DNA from: Microbispora amethystogenes
GTDB taxonomy: Bacteria > Actinomycetota > Actinomycetes > Streptosporangiales > Streptosporangiaceae
Assembly (NCBI RefSeq): GCF_016863015.1
Contig: NZ_BOOB01000030.1
Span: 1-64,000 of the forward strand
Length of the DNA: 64,000 nucleotides
Reading direction: 5' to 3'
In this document: one piece after another, positions 49,180 through 57,096 of the stretch
Numbering within the stretch: position 1 is the stretch's first letter
Layout: each line of letters begins with the position of its first letter
Made by a program: the position numbers and the translations under genes
Notes under the pieces: model-generated
The model's input: the letters and a program-made list of their open reading frames with translations, nothing else
Database searches by the model: none
Told to the model about the DNA's origin: nothing

Positions 49180-50937
49180 TCAGGCGCTCACGTCGACCAC
49201 GACGCGAACCGTGGCCTGGTCCGTCTCCGTGGTGCGGACCGTGAGAACGGCCTGCCAGCGACCCGGGAACGGCAGGTTCAGCTGGCCGATGTAGTGCCCG
49301 CCGGCGCCCTGGAGCTCCACCGGGATCGGCCCGAGGTCCCGGTCTGTGAGGGTCATGGCGGCGTGCACCTCCGGCACGTTGAGCGGCGCGCCGTTCGGGC
49401 CGAGCACCGACAGGTGCAGCTGCGCCGGCCCCACCTTGGGCGGAAATACCGCGAGCAGCACCGCACCGCGCGCGGCGGGGCCGGAGCCGGCCGAGAACGG
49501 CACGGGTGTGGGCACGGCCGGCACCGGCGCCGCCGTATTCGCGGGCGCCGCCGTCGAGCGGTGCTCGGCGTACGCCGAGCGGGCCGGCTCCATGGCGACC
49601 AACGCGGCGGACAGGCCGAGCACGACGGCACCCACCGCCGTCTCGCCCAGCAGCCGCCGGTAGAACGCGTAGAGCTGGTGCGGGTCAGGGCCGCCGCGGC
49701 GCCGGTTGCCGCCCGCGCCGTAGTGGCGGGCGACCCATCCGCGGGCGGCGGCGCCGAACGCGACCAGCACGACCACGAGGGCGACCTTCGCCAGCAGAAC
49801 CCGGCCGTACGCGGTGGCGAACAGCGTCGGCGGCGACCCGACCTGCCGCCAGGCCTGGAACAGGCCGGTGGCGACCATGAGCGCCACGCACACCAGCGCC
49901 GTGTGCGAGAACCGGGGCACCGCCACGCGCAGGGTCACGGCGTCGCGGGTCGGCACGTGCGTCATGGCGAGCGCGACGAGACCCCCGAGCCAGACCGAGC
50001 CGGCGACGAGGTGCACGACGTCGACCGGCACGGCGAACCCGCCGGCCTCGCCCGTCACGCTGTGGTTCGCGATGCTCCAGGTCGCGGCGAGCGCCGCAGC
50101 GGCCGCGAGTACCGCCGCCGCGGCCGTCCACCGGGTGCGGCGGTCCGGCGCGTCCGGGTAGCGGTTCAGCAGCCAGACGAGTGCGGGCGCCGCGGCGAGC
50201 AGCAGAGCGACGCGAATCCCGAGGGCACGGCCCAGGCCGGTGGCCCATGTCGTGGACAGCAGCCGCGGGTCGAAGGCGCCCGCCACATCGCCGTCGGCCA
50301 CGTACGGCCCGTACAACAGGCCGGAGGCGATCGCGGCGGCGAGGCTGGCGCCCCAACCTGCCCACAACGCCCGCCGGGCCGGCCGTCGCCGCGCACCGGC
50401 CGGCCAGCACCACGCCAGGTAGAACGCGGTGCCGAGCAGCACGGCGAACCCCGCGAACGCGGCCCACCGGGCGGCGCCGTACGCCGTCGCGGCATCGCCG
50501 GAACGATCGCCCGGGGGCGTGACACCGGCCGGGCGGCTGCCCGGCGTACCGACGGTGAACGTGTAGGCGCCCTGCACCGGGTGGCTGTCGGAGGACACCA
50601 CCCGCCACGAGACGGTGTAGACGCCGTCGGCGAGTTTCCCGTTCAGCGGGGCCTCCACCGACGTGTCGTCGCCCACGCGGTGGACCGGTGCGCCGATGCC
50701 GATGCGGGCGCCGTCCGGGCCGAACAGCCGCAGGCCGTCCGGCGGCACGGTCACCGGGTCGGTGAACTGCAGCAGCAGCGTCCGAGGGGAGTCCTGGTAG
50801 ATCTGGCCGTTGGCCGGCGCGGCGTCGACCAGTTCCGCGTGCGCCCAGGCAGGGCTCGCCACCACGAGGGACACGGCGGTGGCGAACCCTGCCAGGAGGA
50901 CGGCGAGCCCCGCGCCGCGCGTCCTGATGCGGGTCAC
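49180..50937 (-). CDS. CopC-CopD fusion copper-transport protein (YcnJ-like)
   Basis: A 585-aa membrane protein. Signal peptide ending SPAWA, then a CopC domain with the N-terminal copper His AHAELVDAAP and C-terminal site SSDSHPVQGAYTFTV. A CopD membrane domain of about eight helices follows (FAGFAVLLGTAFYLAW; VDVVHLVAGSVWLGGLVALA; LLAKVALVVVLVAFGAA). A C-terminal extracytoplasmic beta domain ends TVRVVVDVSA. Such fusions bring copper into the cell or periplasm-facing enzymes. It overlaps the YcnI-like gene by 4 bp (ATGA). Its end is 15 bp from the island's left repeat. Confidence 0.9.
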   Translation of the reverse strand: MTRIRTRGAGLAVLLAGFATAVSLVVASPAWAHAELVDAAPANGQIYQDSPRTLLLQFTDPVTVPPDGLRLFGPDGARIGIGAPVHRVGDDTSVEAPLNGKLADGVYTVSWRVVSSDSHPVQGAYTFTVGTPGSRPAGVTPPGDRSGDAATAYGAARWAAFAGFAVLLGTAFYLAWCWPAGARRRPARRALWAGWGASLAAAIASGLLYGPYVADGDVAGAFDPRLLSTTWATGLGRALGIRVALLLAAAPALVWLLNRYPDAPDRRTRWTAAAAVLAAAAALAATWSIANHSVTGEAGGFAVPVDVVHLVAGSVWLGGLVALAMTHVPTRDAVTLRVAVPRFSHTALVCVALMVATGLFQAWRQVGSPPTLFATAYGRVLLAKVALVVVLVAFGAAARGWVARHYGAGGNRRRGGPDPHQLYAFYRRLLGETAVGAVVLGLSAALVAMEPARSAYAEHRSTAAPANTAAPVPAVPTPVPFSAGSGPAARGAVLLAVFPPKVGPAQLHLSVLGPNGAPLNVPEVHAAMTLTDRDLGPIPVELQGAGGHYIGQLNLPFPGRWQAVLTVRTTETDQATVRVVVDVSA

Positions 50938-51674
50938 GGCGAGAGCCGCGCGGCGGTGTCCGCCTCCGCGAGCGGCGCGGAGGCCGGCACCGAGGTGCGC
51001 CGGCGCAGCCCGGTCGCGGCCGCCGTCAGCAGCGCGAGGGCGCCGAGCGCGAGGCCGGCCCAGCCGAGCAGGCGAGCGACGCCGTCGTCGGTGGGGGTGG
51101 GGGTGGGAGTGGCCGCGGCGGGCGCGTTGGCCTGCGCGTCCGCCGGCTTGACGTCGATCACCGGCGCCGGGTGTTCGGGCCGTGGCGCGCCGGCCTCCGG
51201 GATGTCGATCCAGCGGACGACCTCACCGTTGCTGTAGGTCTGCAGCGCCTTGAACACGAGCTGGCCGGGCGTGGTGGGCAGCGGACCGAGGGACACCTCG
51301 AAGACCTGGAACTCGCCGGGCTTGATGGCGCCGCCCTCCCACACGATGCCCGTGACGGCCTTGTTGCCGGCCTCGTCGTCGTGCCCGGCGGACGCGGCGT
51401 TCGGCAGTTGCCGGGTGGCGACAGTGGCCTTCCAGCCCGGGACGGGGCGCAGGGAGACGCTGGTGAGCTGGGCGTTCTCCGGGAAGACGACCTCGACGCG
51501 GGTCGTGTTCGCGTCCGCGCGCTCGTCGGGCACCTTGAACGCGAACGTGCCGTAGCCGCCGGTGGTGGCGACCGAGGGGGAAACGGTGACGTGGGCCCAC
51601 GCCGGCAAGGTGGGGGCGAGCAGGACGGCGACGCCGGCGACGAGCGTCGCGGCGACGACACGGATGGGCTTCAT
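50934..51674 (-). CDS. YcnI-like (DUF1775) copper-binding exported protein
   Basis: A 246-aa protein. Signal peptide cleaved at LPAWA, leaving an N-terminal His (HVTVSPSVATTGGYGTFAF) that binds Cu(II) in characterised YcnI proteins. The DUF1775 beta domain includes VPDERADANTTRVEVVFP and PGELVF-like strands. A Pro/Thr linker, a C-terminal TM helix (LLGWAGLALGALALLTAAAT) and a basic tail follow. ATG at 51674 with GGAGT upstream. It is cotranscribed with the CopC-CopD gene. Confidence 0.92.
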   Translation of the reverse strand: MKPIRVVAATLVAGVAVLLAPTLPAWAHVTVSPSVATTGGYGTFAFKVPDERADANTTRVEVVFPENAQLTSVSLRPVPGWKATVATRQLPNAASAGHDDEAGNKAVTGIVWEGGAIKPGEFQVFEVSLGPLPTTPGQLVFKALQTYSNGEVVRWIDIPEAGAPRPEHPAPVIDVKPADAQANAPAAATPTPTPTDDGVARLLGWAGLALGALALLTAAATGLRRRTSVPASAPLAEADTAARLSP

Positions 51675-51706
51675 GCACGGACTCCTTGCGCGATCGGTAT
51701 GTGGAG

Positions 51707-51746
51707 CCCGTGCCGGCCAGGTGCGCGCACGGCTGACCGGCACGGG
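51707..51746 (-). terminator. Hairpin terminator after the multicopper oxidase gene
   Basis: 13-bp stem CCCGTGCCGGTCA / TGGCCGGCACGGG (one T-G wobble on the minus strand) with a 14-nt loop, 25 bp after the oxidase stop codon and 33 bp before the YcnI-like start. It separates the two transcripts. Confidence 0.65.
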
Positions 51747-51770
51747 TTCGGAGGCGGGTTCAGCCGGCGA

Positions 51771-53120
51771 TTACGGCGTCACATTGATGATCGTCACGAG
51801 GCCGATCATGCCGTTGGGTCCCTCGGAGTGGGAGAAGATGTGGCAGTGCAGCAGCCACTTCCCGGGCTCTTTGGGCTGGAACACGATGTCGTACGTCTGT
51901 CCGACGCCGACGTTGAGCGTGTCCACGGTGTACGGTGAGGCGAGCTTGTTGCCGTCTTGGGCCACGACCTGGAACGGCACCCCGTGCAGGTGCATCGGGT
52001 GGATCATCTCGGGGCCCGTGCCGATCAGCCGGACGTGGACCTTCTGGTTGACCGACGCCGTCAGCGGCACGGTCGCCGGGTACGACTTGCCGTTGAAGGT
52101 GAACCCGTTGGAACCGTCGCCGATCTCGATGGTGTAGTGCTTGTCGGCGGCGATGTCGCCCAGCGTCGGGGTCACCAGGAGCGCGCCGTAGAGGCCCCGG
52201 CCGACCTGGCCGCCACCCATGTGCGAGTGGTACCAGTGCGTGCCGGTCGACTTGGCGGTCCACTCGTACGTGTAGGTGTTGCCGGGCATGATGTGCGGCT
52301 GCGTGATGTCCGGCACGCCGTCCTGCGCGTTCGGCAGTTGCATGCCGTGCCAGTGCACCGCCGTGTGCTCCGGCAGGTCGTTCTGCACGATGACCCGCAC
52401 CTGGTCGCCCTCGTTGACCTTGATGGTGGGGCCGGGCACTATGCCGTTGAACGTGTACGCCTGCTTCACCACCCCGGGCGAGACCTCCCAGTCGGTCTGC
52501 GACATGCACAGCTTGAACACCTTGACGGTGCCGACCAGGTTGTAGGCGGCCAGCCGGGTGCCATCGCCCTGGTCGGCGCCGAGGGCCGGGTTGTCGCAGG
52601 GCGCGGAGCCGGGCGGCGGCGTCGTCGGAGTGACGCTCGGGCTCGGGCTCGTGCCCGGGCTGCCGCTCGGCGACGGGCTCACGCTCGGTGACCGGGACGG
52701 CGACGGCGACGGCGGTGCCGTTCCGGCGTTGATGATGCCGGTCATGTACGGGTGGAAACTGCAGTAGTAGTTGTACGAGCCGGCGGTGGCGACGGTGACC
52801 ATGAAGCTCGCCCCGGGCGGCAGGTCCGGGGACGTGAAGTCGCCGCGGATGGCGTGGACGGTACCGTCTGTCTCCTGGTTGACGAACGTGACCGTGTCGC
52901 CGGGCGCCAGCGTGAGCACGTCCGGCGTGAACGCGAAGTTCTTGATCGCGATCGTGTGGTTCGTCGCGCCCGCGGCCTTCGGCGCGAACAGTGCCGCGCC
53001 GGGGACCAGGATCGAGAGCGCGATCACGCCGATCAGCATGAGCCGCCGTACCGGTGGCGAGGCGTCGGAGAGGGCGCGCCGGAGGGCCGCGAAGGGCTCC
53101 GGCGCGGTCGTATCAGACAT
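51771..53120 (-). CDS. Multicopper oxidase with fused N-terminal plastocyanin domain
   Basis: A 449-aa exported copper protein. N-terminal membrane segment (RLMLIGVIALSILVPGAALF), a plastocyanin-like domain with His in KNFAFTPDV / GTVHAIRGDF and ligands YCSFHPYM, a Ser/Pro/Thr linker of about 40 residues, then two cupredoxin domains. All four oxidase motifs are present: HWHGMQ, HWYHSHMGG, HPMHLHG and HCHIFSHSEGPNGM. These provide a trinuclear centre as well as type-1 copper, so it should reduce oxygen rather than be a simple nitrite reductase. The fused plastocyanin could be a built-in electron donor. ATG at 53120, GAGG 10 bp upstream. Confidence 0.88.
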   Translation of the reverse strand: MSDTTAPEPFAALRRALSDASPPVRRLMLIGVIALSILVPGAALFAPKAAGATNHTIAIKNFAFTPDVLTLAPGDTVTFVNQETDGTVHAIRGDFTSPDLPPGASFMVTVATAGSYNYYCSFHPYMTGIINAGTAPPSPSPSRSPSVSPSPSGSPGTSPSPSVTPTTPPPGSAPCDNPALGADQGDGTRLAAYNLVGTVKVFKLCMSQTDWEVSPGVVKQAYTFNGIVPGPTIKVNEGDQVRVIVQNDLPEHTAVHWHGMQLPNAQDGVPDITQPHIMPGNTYTYEWTAKSTGTHWYHSHMGGGQVGRGLYGALLVTPTLGDIAADKHYTIEIGDGSNGFTFNGKSYPATVPLTASVNQKVHVRLIGTGPEMIHPMHLHGVPFQVVAQDGNKLASPYTVDTLNVGVGQTYDIVFQPKEPGKWLLHCHIFSHSEGPNGMIGLVTIINVTP

Positions 53121-53215
53121 GGGTGTACTTCCTCGTCTACTGTGGGATGCACGCGCCCACGTGTCGGCGGCCGAATGGACCGGCGTGGGTGGTGCGCGAT
53201 CGGGGGCCCTGGTCA

Positions 53216-53250
53216 GGGGGAGGGACCGTCCGCTTTACGGTCCCTCCCCC
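53216..53250 (-). terminator. Hairpin terminator after the beta-propeller gene
   Basis: Perfect 14-bp stem GGGGGAGGGACCGT / ACGGTCCCTCCCCC with a 7-nt loop, 17 bp after the propeller stop codon and 95 bp before the oxidase start. The propeller and oxidase genes therefore have separate transcripts or partial readthrough. Confidence 0.75.
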
Positions 53251-53267
53251 GCAGTGCGGGCCCGCAG

Positions 53268-55577
53268 TTACTCGCAGACCCCCTGGTTGATGGGGTTGAG
53301 CTGGGCACACGTGAGCTGGTCCGCCATCTCCGGCGTGGCGTTCTGCACCCAGCCGTTGTAGACGATCGGATAGGGCAAGACGCCCTGCCCGCCCATGCCG
53401 TTGTAGCCGGTCACGACGTCGTCCACGGCGGTGCCCGCGGCCGAGTCGAGAACCATCTTGCCGACGATTGTGGAGTCGGCGGGGCTGCCGTCGCCGTTGG
53501 GGTCGGGGTCGATCACGGCGAGGGTGTTGGCGAACTTGCTCGACACGTAGGCGTAGTAGCCGCCGCCGCGCTTGGCACCGAAGTTGATGCCGTGACAGCC
53601 GGAGTCGCACGGCAGGTACTTGATGACCTTGTCGGTCTTGGTGTCGATGACGGCGATGTTGCTCGTGAGCGTGTTCGCCACGAACGCCACGTTGCCGTCA
53701 GGGCTGACCGGGATCTGGATCGGCAGGCCGCCGAAGCCCCCGGTCGTCGCCCCGGTCACCATGTCGTAGTTCGCCCACAGGTTGATGGACTTGTAGCCGA
53801 CGTTCGTGCCGCTGTCGGAATGGCACGCCGGCCCGTCCAGCGAGATGCAGGAGACGCTCTGGCCGAGGAAGTTGGCCACGTAGTACTTCGAGGAGTCCGG
53901 CATCATGCCGGTCGCGATGGGCAGCTGCTCGGTCTGCACCTCCTGGATCGAGCCCGACGGCACGTCGACGATCGTCGAGTTGTTGTGGTTGACGTTCGGC
54001 GTGACCATGGTGTGCCCGTCGGCGCTCATCCAGTGCGCGTGCGGGTGGGCCGGTGTCTGGCCGGGACCCTGCACCAGGATGCGTCTGTCGATCTGCTTGG
54101 CACCCGGACTCAGTTCGACCACCGCGTTGCCGGCGTTGATGGCGACGTGGAGCTGGTCGGTGTCGGTCCGGGTCATCACATGGGATGGGTCCGGGCCGAC
54201 CTGGATGGTTCGCACGAGCTTACCCGTGGTCCGGTCGAACACGGTCAGGCGGTCGGAGAACCATTCCGTCTGATAGATGTACTTTCCGTCGCGGTCCGAC
54301 CACATATTGTGCGGGTTGTTGAGGTTGATCTGTGGGAGCGCCACCTTCCGGTCCACGGTCCAGTTCTGCACGTCGACCTTGGTCGCCGCGCCGGACTTGA
54401 CCTTGCCGGCGTACTGCTCCATCTGGGTGTCGACCCAGAGCTCACCGACGCCGGGCACGCTCGGCCGCTGGGTCAGCGCGGGCAGCGTGACGCCCTCGGT
54501 GAACTTGCTGTTGTAGTACGCGTCGAGGCTCGGGATGATCACCGGCTGCTCGTTCGCGTCGTACTCCAGGATCGGCGCGGGCGGGTAGTAGGGGTTCCAG
54601 TTCTTGGTCTGCGTGTTGCTGTAGACCTGCCAGTTGTCGGGCGTGGTGATCCGGAAGAACTTCTGCACGAGCTCCTGCACCACGTCGGCCGAGCTGGGCA
54701 CGACGATGCCGCCCTTGACGTTGACGTTGAGCTTCTTGCCGAAGTCCAGGCCGGGCGTGAGCGGGTCGTCCACGACCACAGCGCCGAGCATGTACGGGTG
54801 GATCTTGCAGGCCCACGCGTACAGGCCCGGTTCGGTCAGGTTGGCCTCGGCGTTGCCGATGAACGCACTGTTCTGGTCGATCGGCTGCGCGCCGACCGGC
54901 CAGATCAGGCTGGTCACCGAGTGGGCCGAGGCGGCCGCCGGTGCCGCCACCGCGAACTTCGCCTTCGGCGCGAGGCTCAGGTCCGTGGGCGCCAGCGCGG
55001 CGACCTCCTTGAGCGTGCGCATCAGGTCGAGCCCCACGGGCAGGCTGCCGAGCGGGGTGGCGCTGCTGTCCGGCACCGTCGACAGCTGCTGGCTGAGCTG
55101 GTTGATCTGCGTCTTGGCACGCTGGATCGTCGGGTTCAGGAATCCGAGCGCGCCGCCCGCCGCGTCGACCGCCGAGTTGAGCTGGTCGAGGTTGAGCAGG
55201 CTGTTGACGTTCACACCGAGGCTGCCGATCAGCGGTGCGTCGCCGTTGAGCAGCGGCAGGTTGAGCAGGCCGCCGCCGAGATCGCCGTTGAGCAGCGTGT
55301 CGGTGTTCAGCGGCAGCGACGCGAGCTTGGTCCGCGGCGTCACGGCGACGCCGAGCGACCGCGTGCCGAACAGCGTCGCACCGGTGTCGAACCACGCACC
55401 CTGGTTGTCGGTGAGCGTGAATTGCACCGGCGTTCCTACACCGATCGGAAGCGCGTTGGATGAGGACGGATTGACCCCGATTGTTACGAAAACCAGGATC
55501 GGGGTCAGCAGCCAAGCCAGTCGTCGTCGATTGGCCCGGCGTCGGGCGGCGAGAATGCCGCGTGGGGGAGAATGCAT
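53268..55577 (-). CDS. Secreted cupredoxin / YncE-like beta-propeller protein
   Basis: A 769-aa exported protein, not matched to a characterised family. Order: basic N terminus and signal segment (LAWLLTPILVFVTIGV), a Leu/Asn-rich repeat-like region (LLNGDLGGGLLNLPLLNGD, about 90-140), a cupredoxin-like domain with His at about 219 (SAHSVTSL) and ACKIHPYM at about 257-264, then a YncE/YVTN-type propeller to the C terminus. The propeller carries conspicuous His motifs: NNPHNMW, PSHVMTR, HPHAHWM, NVNHNNS, SGCHGINF. ATG at 55577 with GGAGGAG upstream. The terminator and oxidase gene follow. Confidence 0.78.
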   Translation of the reverse strand: MHSPPRGILAARRRANRRRLAWLLTPILVFVTIGVNPSSSNALPIGVGTPVQFTLTDNQGAWFDTGATLFGTRSLGVAVTPRTKLASLPLNTDTLLNGDLGGGLLNLPLLNGDAPLIGSLGVNVNSLLNLDQLNSAVDAAGGALGFLNPTIQRAKTQINQLSQQLSTVPDSSATPLGSLPVGLDLMRTLKEVAALAPTDLSLAPKAKFAVAAPAAASAHSVTSLIWPVGAQPIDQNSAFIGNAEANLTEPGLYAWACKIHPYMLGAVVVDDPLTPGLDFGKKLNVNVKGGIVVPSSADVVQELVQKFFRITTPDNWQVYSNTQTKNWNPYYPPAPILEYDANEQPVIIPSLDAYYNSKFTEGVTLPALTQRPSVPGVGELWVDTQMEQYAGKVKSGAATKVDVQNWTVDRKVALPQINLNNPHNMWSDRDGKYIYQTEWFSDRLTVFDRTTGKLVRTIQVGPDPSHVMTRTDTDQLHVAINAGNAVVELSPGAKQIDRRILVQGPGQTPAHPHAHWMSADGHTMVTPNVNHNNSTIVDVPSGSIQEVQTEQLPIATGMMPDSSKYYVANFLGQSVSCISLDGPACHSDSGTNVGYKSINLWANYDMVTGATTGGFGGLPIQIPVSPDGNVAFVANTLTSNIAVIDTKTDKVIKYLPCDSGCHGINFGAKRGGGYYAYVSSKFANTLAVIDPDPNGDGSPADSTIVGKMVLDSAAGTAVDDVVTGYNGMGGQGVLPYPIVYNGWVQNATPEMADQLTCAQLNPINQGVCE

Positions 55578-55955
55578 ACACTCCTCCTGAAGTGGGGTGA
55601 GATGATGACGCCAGCCGGATGTTTCACGCGCGGCTAGGCGCAGTTAACTCGCTGTGAACGGGCGCTCACGCGCAACACGGTTACGAACGCCTCAACGTGG
55701 CGCGGCGGGGCCGTGAATCGGGTTGGTTCAGCACCAAGCTCAGGTCGAACTGACCAGAGCGGGATTTGCGCCGCTCAGGCGGCCGATGGACAAATACAAC
55801 GGACGCAACAAACCCGAAACAAGCCGCGTAACGTGGCCCAACGGCCAGGGTCCACCGATTACTCCATCGCCGGCGACGGGACGCACGGCGTGACACACAC
55901 CGGCACCCTTCACGACTCATGAGACGCCAAAGGCCGCATGGGAGACCGCGCCGAG
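55578..55955. other. Noncoding region at the right end of the copper island
   Basis: No gene recognised. It should contain the propeller promoter (divergent to nothing). The sequence is less GC-rich than its surroundings, with stretches such as CAGTTAACTCGCTGTGAACG and ACAAATACAACGGACG. At its right end it joins copy B of the 229-bp repeat without any recognisable transposon end. Confidence 0.5.
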
Positions 55956-56184
55956 GAAGCCCGAGTTCCGCTACTTGGGCTGAGAGCCGAGAACCTTCGC
56001 GGAGTTGGCGAGGCGGGCCTCGTTGAGCGACCTGATGACGCTGAGCCGGGCACGATCACGGTCGATGACCCGCTGCTGGGCCTCGACATAGACCGTGCGG
56101 CGGACGTCGGAGTAGCCGGTCTCGGCCCGGCACTGCGCGTCCGCGACCGCCGTGTCGATCTCGGCCCGCGTGCCGCGTGGCTTG
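55956..56184. repeat. 229-bp direct repeat, copy B (right border of the copper island)
   Basis: Partner of 48937-49165. It starts with a remnant of the decarboxylase 3' end: in that frame it reads KPEFRYLG-stop, against KPEFHYLR-stop in the intact gene. It continues into the intact lipoprotein gene. The natural junction was therefore decarboxylase followed by a convergent, slightly overlapping lipoprotein gene. Confidence 0.95.
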
Positions 56185-56852
56185 ACGATCTGGTCGTCCT
56201 TCGCGGTCGTCGCCCAGCGCGGGTCTCCGACGGCCTGGCCGATGCTGCTGTAGTGGAAGCCCCTCGACTCCATACAGTCGCTCCACTCGCGCTCGGCCGC
56301 CGCGATCCGCGGGTCCCGGGAGGCGGCGTCGGACGCGCTGTCGGCGAAACGCGGGACCTCGTCGTCGTCGAACCTCTTCCGGATGTCCGCCTGGGTCACG
56401 CCCCGCGCTCCCCGGTTCAGCACCGCGTCGGCCTCGGCCATGCAGCCCCCGGGCGGCACCGTCCGCCCGTGGTACCGCCGAACGTTTCCCATCAGGACAC
56501 GAAACTCGTCGTCGCTGCCCGAGTACGTGGGGATCCCCGTGTCCTCACTCACATTCCGGCGTTCCCCCGCGTAGCCCGACTTCTGGGCCTCTTCGGGATC
56601 GAACCACCCGAGATAATCGATGTTGTGCAGGTTGGTCACCGGTTCGACGGCGGGAAACCGGAAATCGAGCCCCGCACGACGCATGCACTCCTCGGCCAGC
56701 ATGAACCGCGCCCGCAGGACCTGGGCCCGGTTCTCGGCACCGAGGCTGTATGCGTCCAGAGGCAGGTGGGTATCCGGCGGATTCGCCGACGCCGAGCACC
56801 CGGCCGCCGCCACGACACCAGCCATCACCAACGCCATCCGCAGAAGAGACAT
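55971..56852 (-). CDS. Hypothetical lipoprotein
   Basis: A 293-aa predicted lipoprotein: MSLLRMALVMAGVVAAAGCS has a lipobox AAGC. No known domain. The mature part is charged, with five further Cys (in EECMRR, GGCMAEAD, WSDCMES, DAQCRAE and the N-terminal region) and blocks resembling actinobacterial extracytoplasmic proteins with paired ECM/DCM motifs. The start was placed at the ATG that gives a proper signal peptide; a longer frame to 56939 lacks this logic. The 3' 214 bp are duplicated at 48952-49165. Divergent from the Uma2 gene across 244 bp, which contain the near-palindrome AAATCACCACGGTGGTTTT at about 56946. Confidence 0.7.
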   Translation of the reverse strand: MSLLRMALVMAGVVAAAGCSASANPPDTHLPLDAYSLGAENRAQVLRARFMLAEECMRRAGLDFRFPAVEPVTNLHNIDYLGWFDPEEAQKSGYAGERRNVSEDTGIPTYSGSDDEFRVLMGNVRRYHGRTVPPGGCMAEADAVLNRGARGVTQADIRKRFDDDEVPRFADSASDAASRDPRIAAAEREWSDCMESRGFHYSSIGQAVGDPRWATTAKDDQIVKPRGTRAEIDTAVADAQCRAETGYSDVRRTVYVEAQQRVIDRDRARLSVIRSLNEARLANSAKVLGSQPK

Positions 56853-57096
56853 GGGGCATTCATAGCCGATCATGAACAGCCCGCGCCGACAAAAGAGACA
56901 ATCACTCTCAGAAACTGCCGGTATGGCATTTACGGCCAATGACCGAAATCACCACGGTGGTTTTCCTCCCCCCGGTGGAAGTTCCTCCACTTCACCGCCT
57001 CCTGAGGCACCCGTGCCATCACTTATCGGTTACCTTCCGTGTCGATGCAAGAACGTTCCGTACCATCGACATGGAGGAGTAGGAGAGGACGGCGAC

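Larger units (their letters stand above)
49166..55955. other. Copper island between direct repeats
   Basis: A 6.8-kb segment lying exactly between the two 229-bp repeats, with four minus-strand genes of copper handling and cupredoxins. No integrase, transposase or terminal inverted repeats are visible. The border geometry fits single-crossover integration of a circle that carried a diverged copy of the 229-bp segment, or an unequal duplication (inference). Confidence 0.55.

Noticed and set aside
51771-53120. Annotation as a copper nitrite reductase (NirK)
   Set aside because: All four His motifs of oxygen-reducing multicopper oxidases are present, including those for the trinuclear centre, which NirK lacks.
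53268-55577. Annotation as nitrous-oxide reductase
   Set aside because: The cupredoxin has one Cys and not the two-Cys CuA motif, the domain order is reversed, and no nos genes are nearby. Only a general resemblance is claimed.
49166-55955. Calling the copper island a transposon or integrative element
   Set aside because: No transposase, integrase, terminal inverted repeats or tRNA attachment site was seen; the borders are duplicated gene ends, so it is described as an island between direct repeats.
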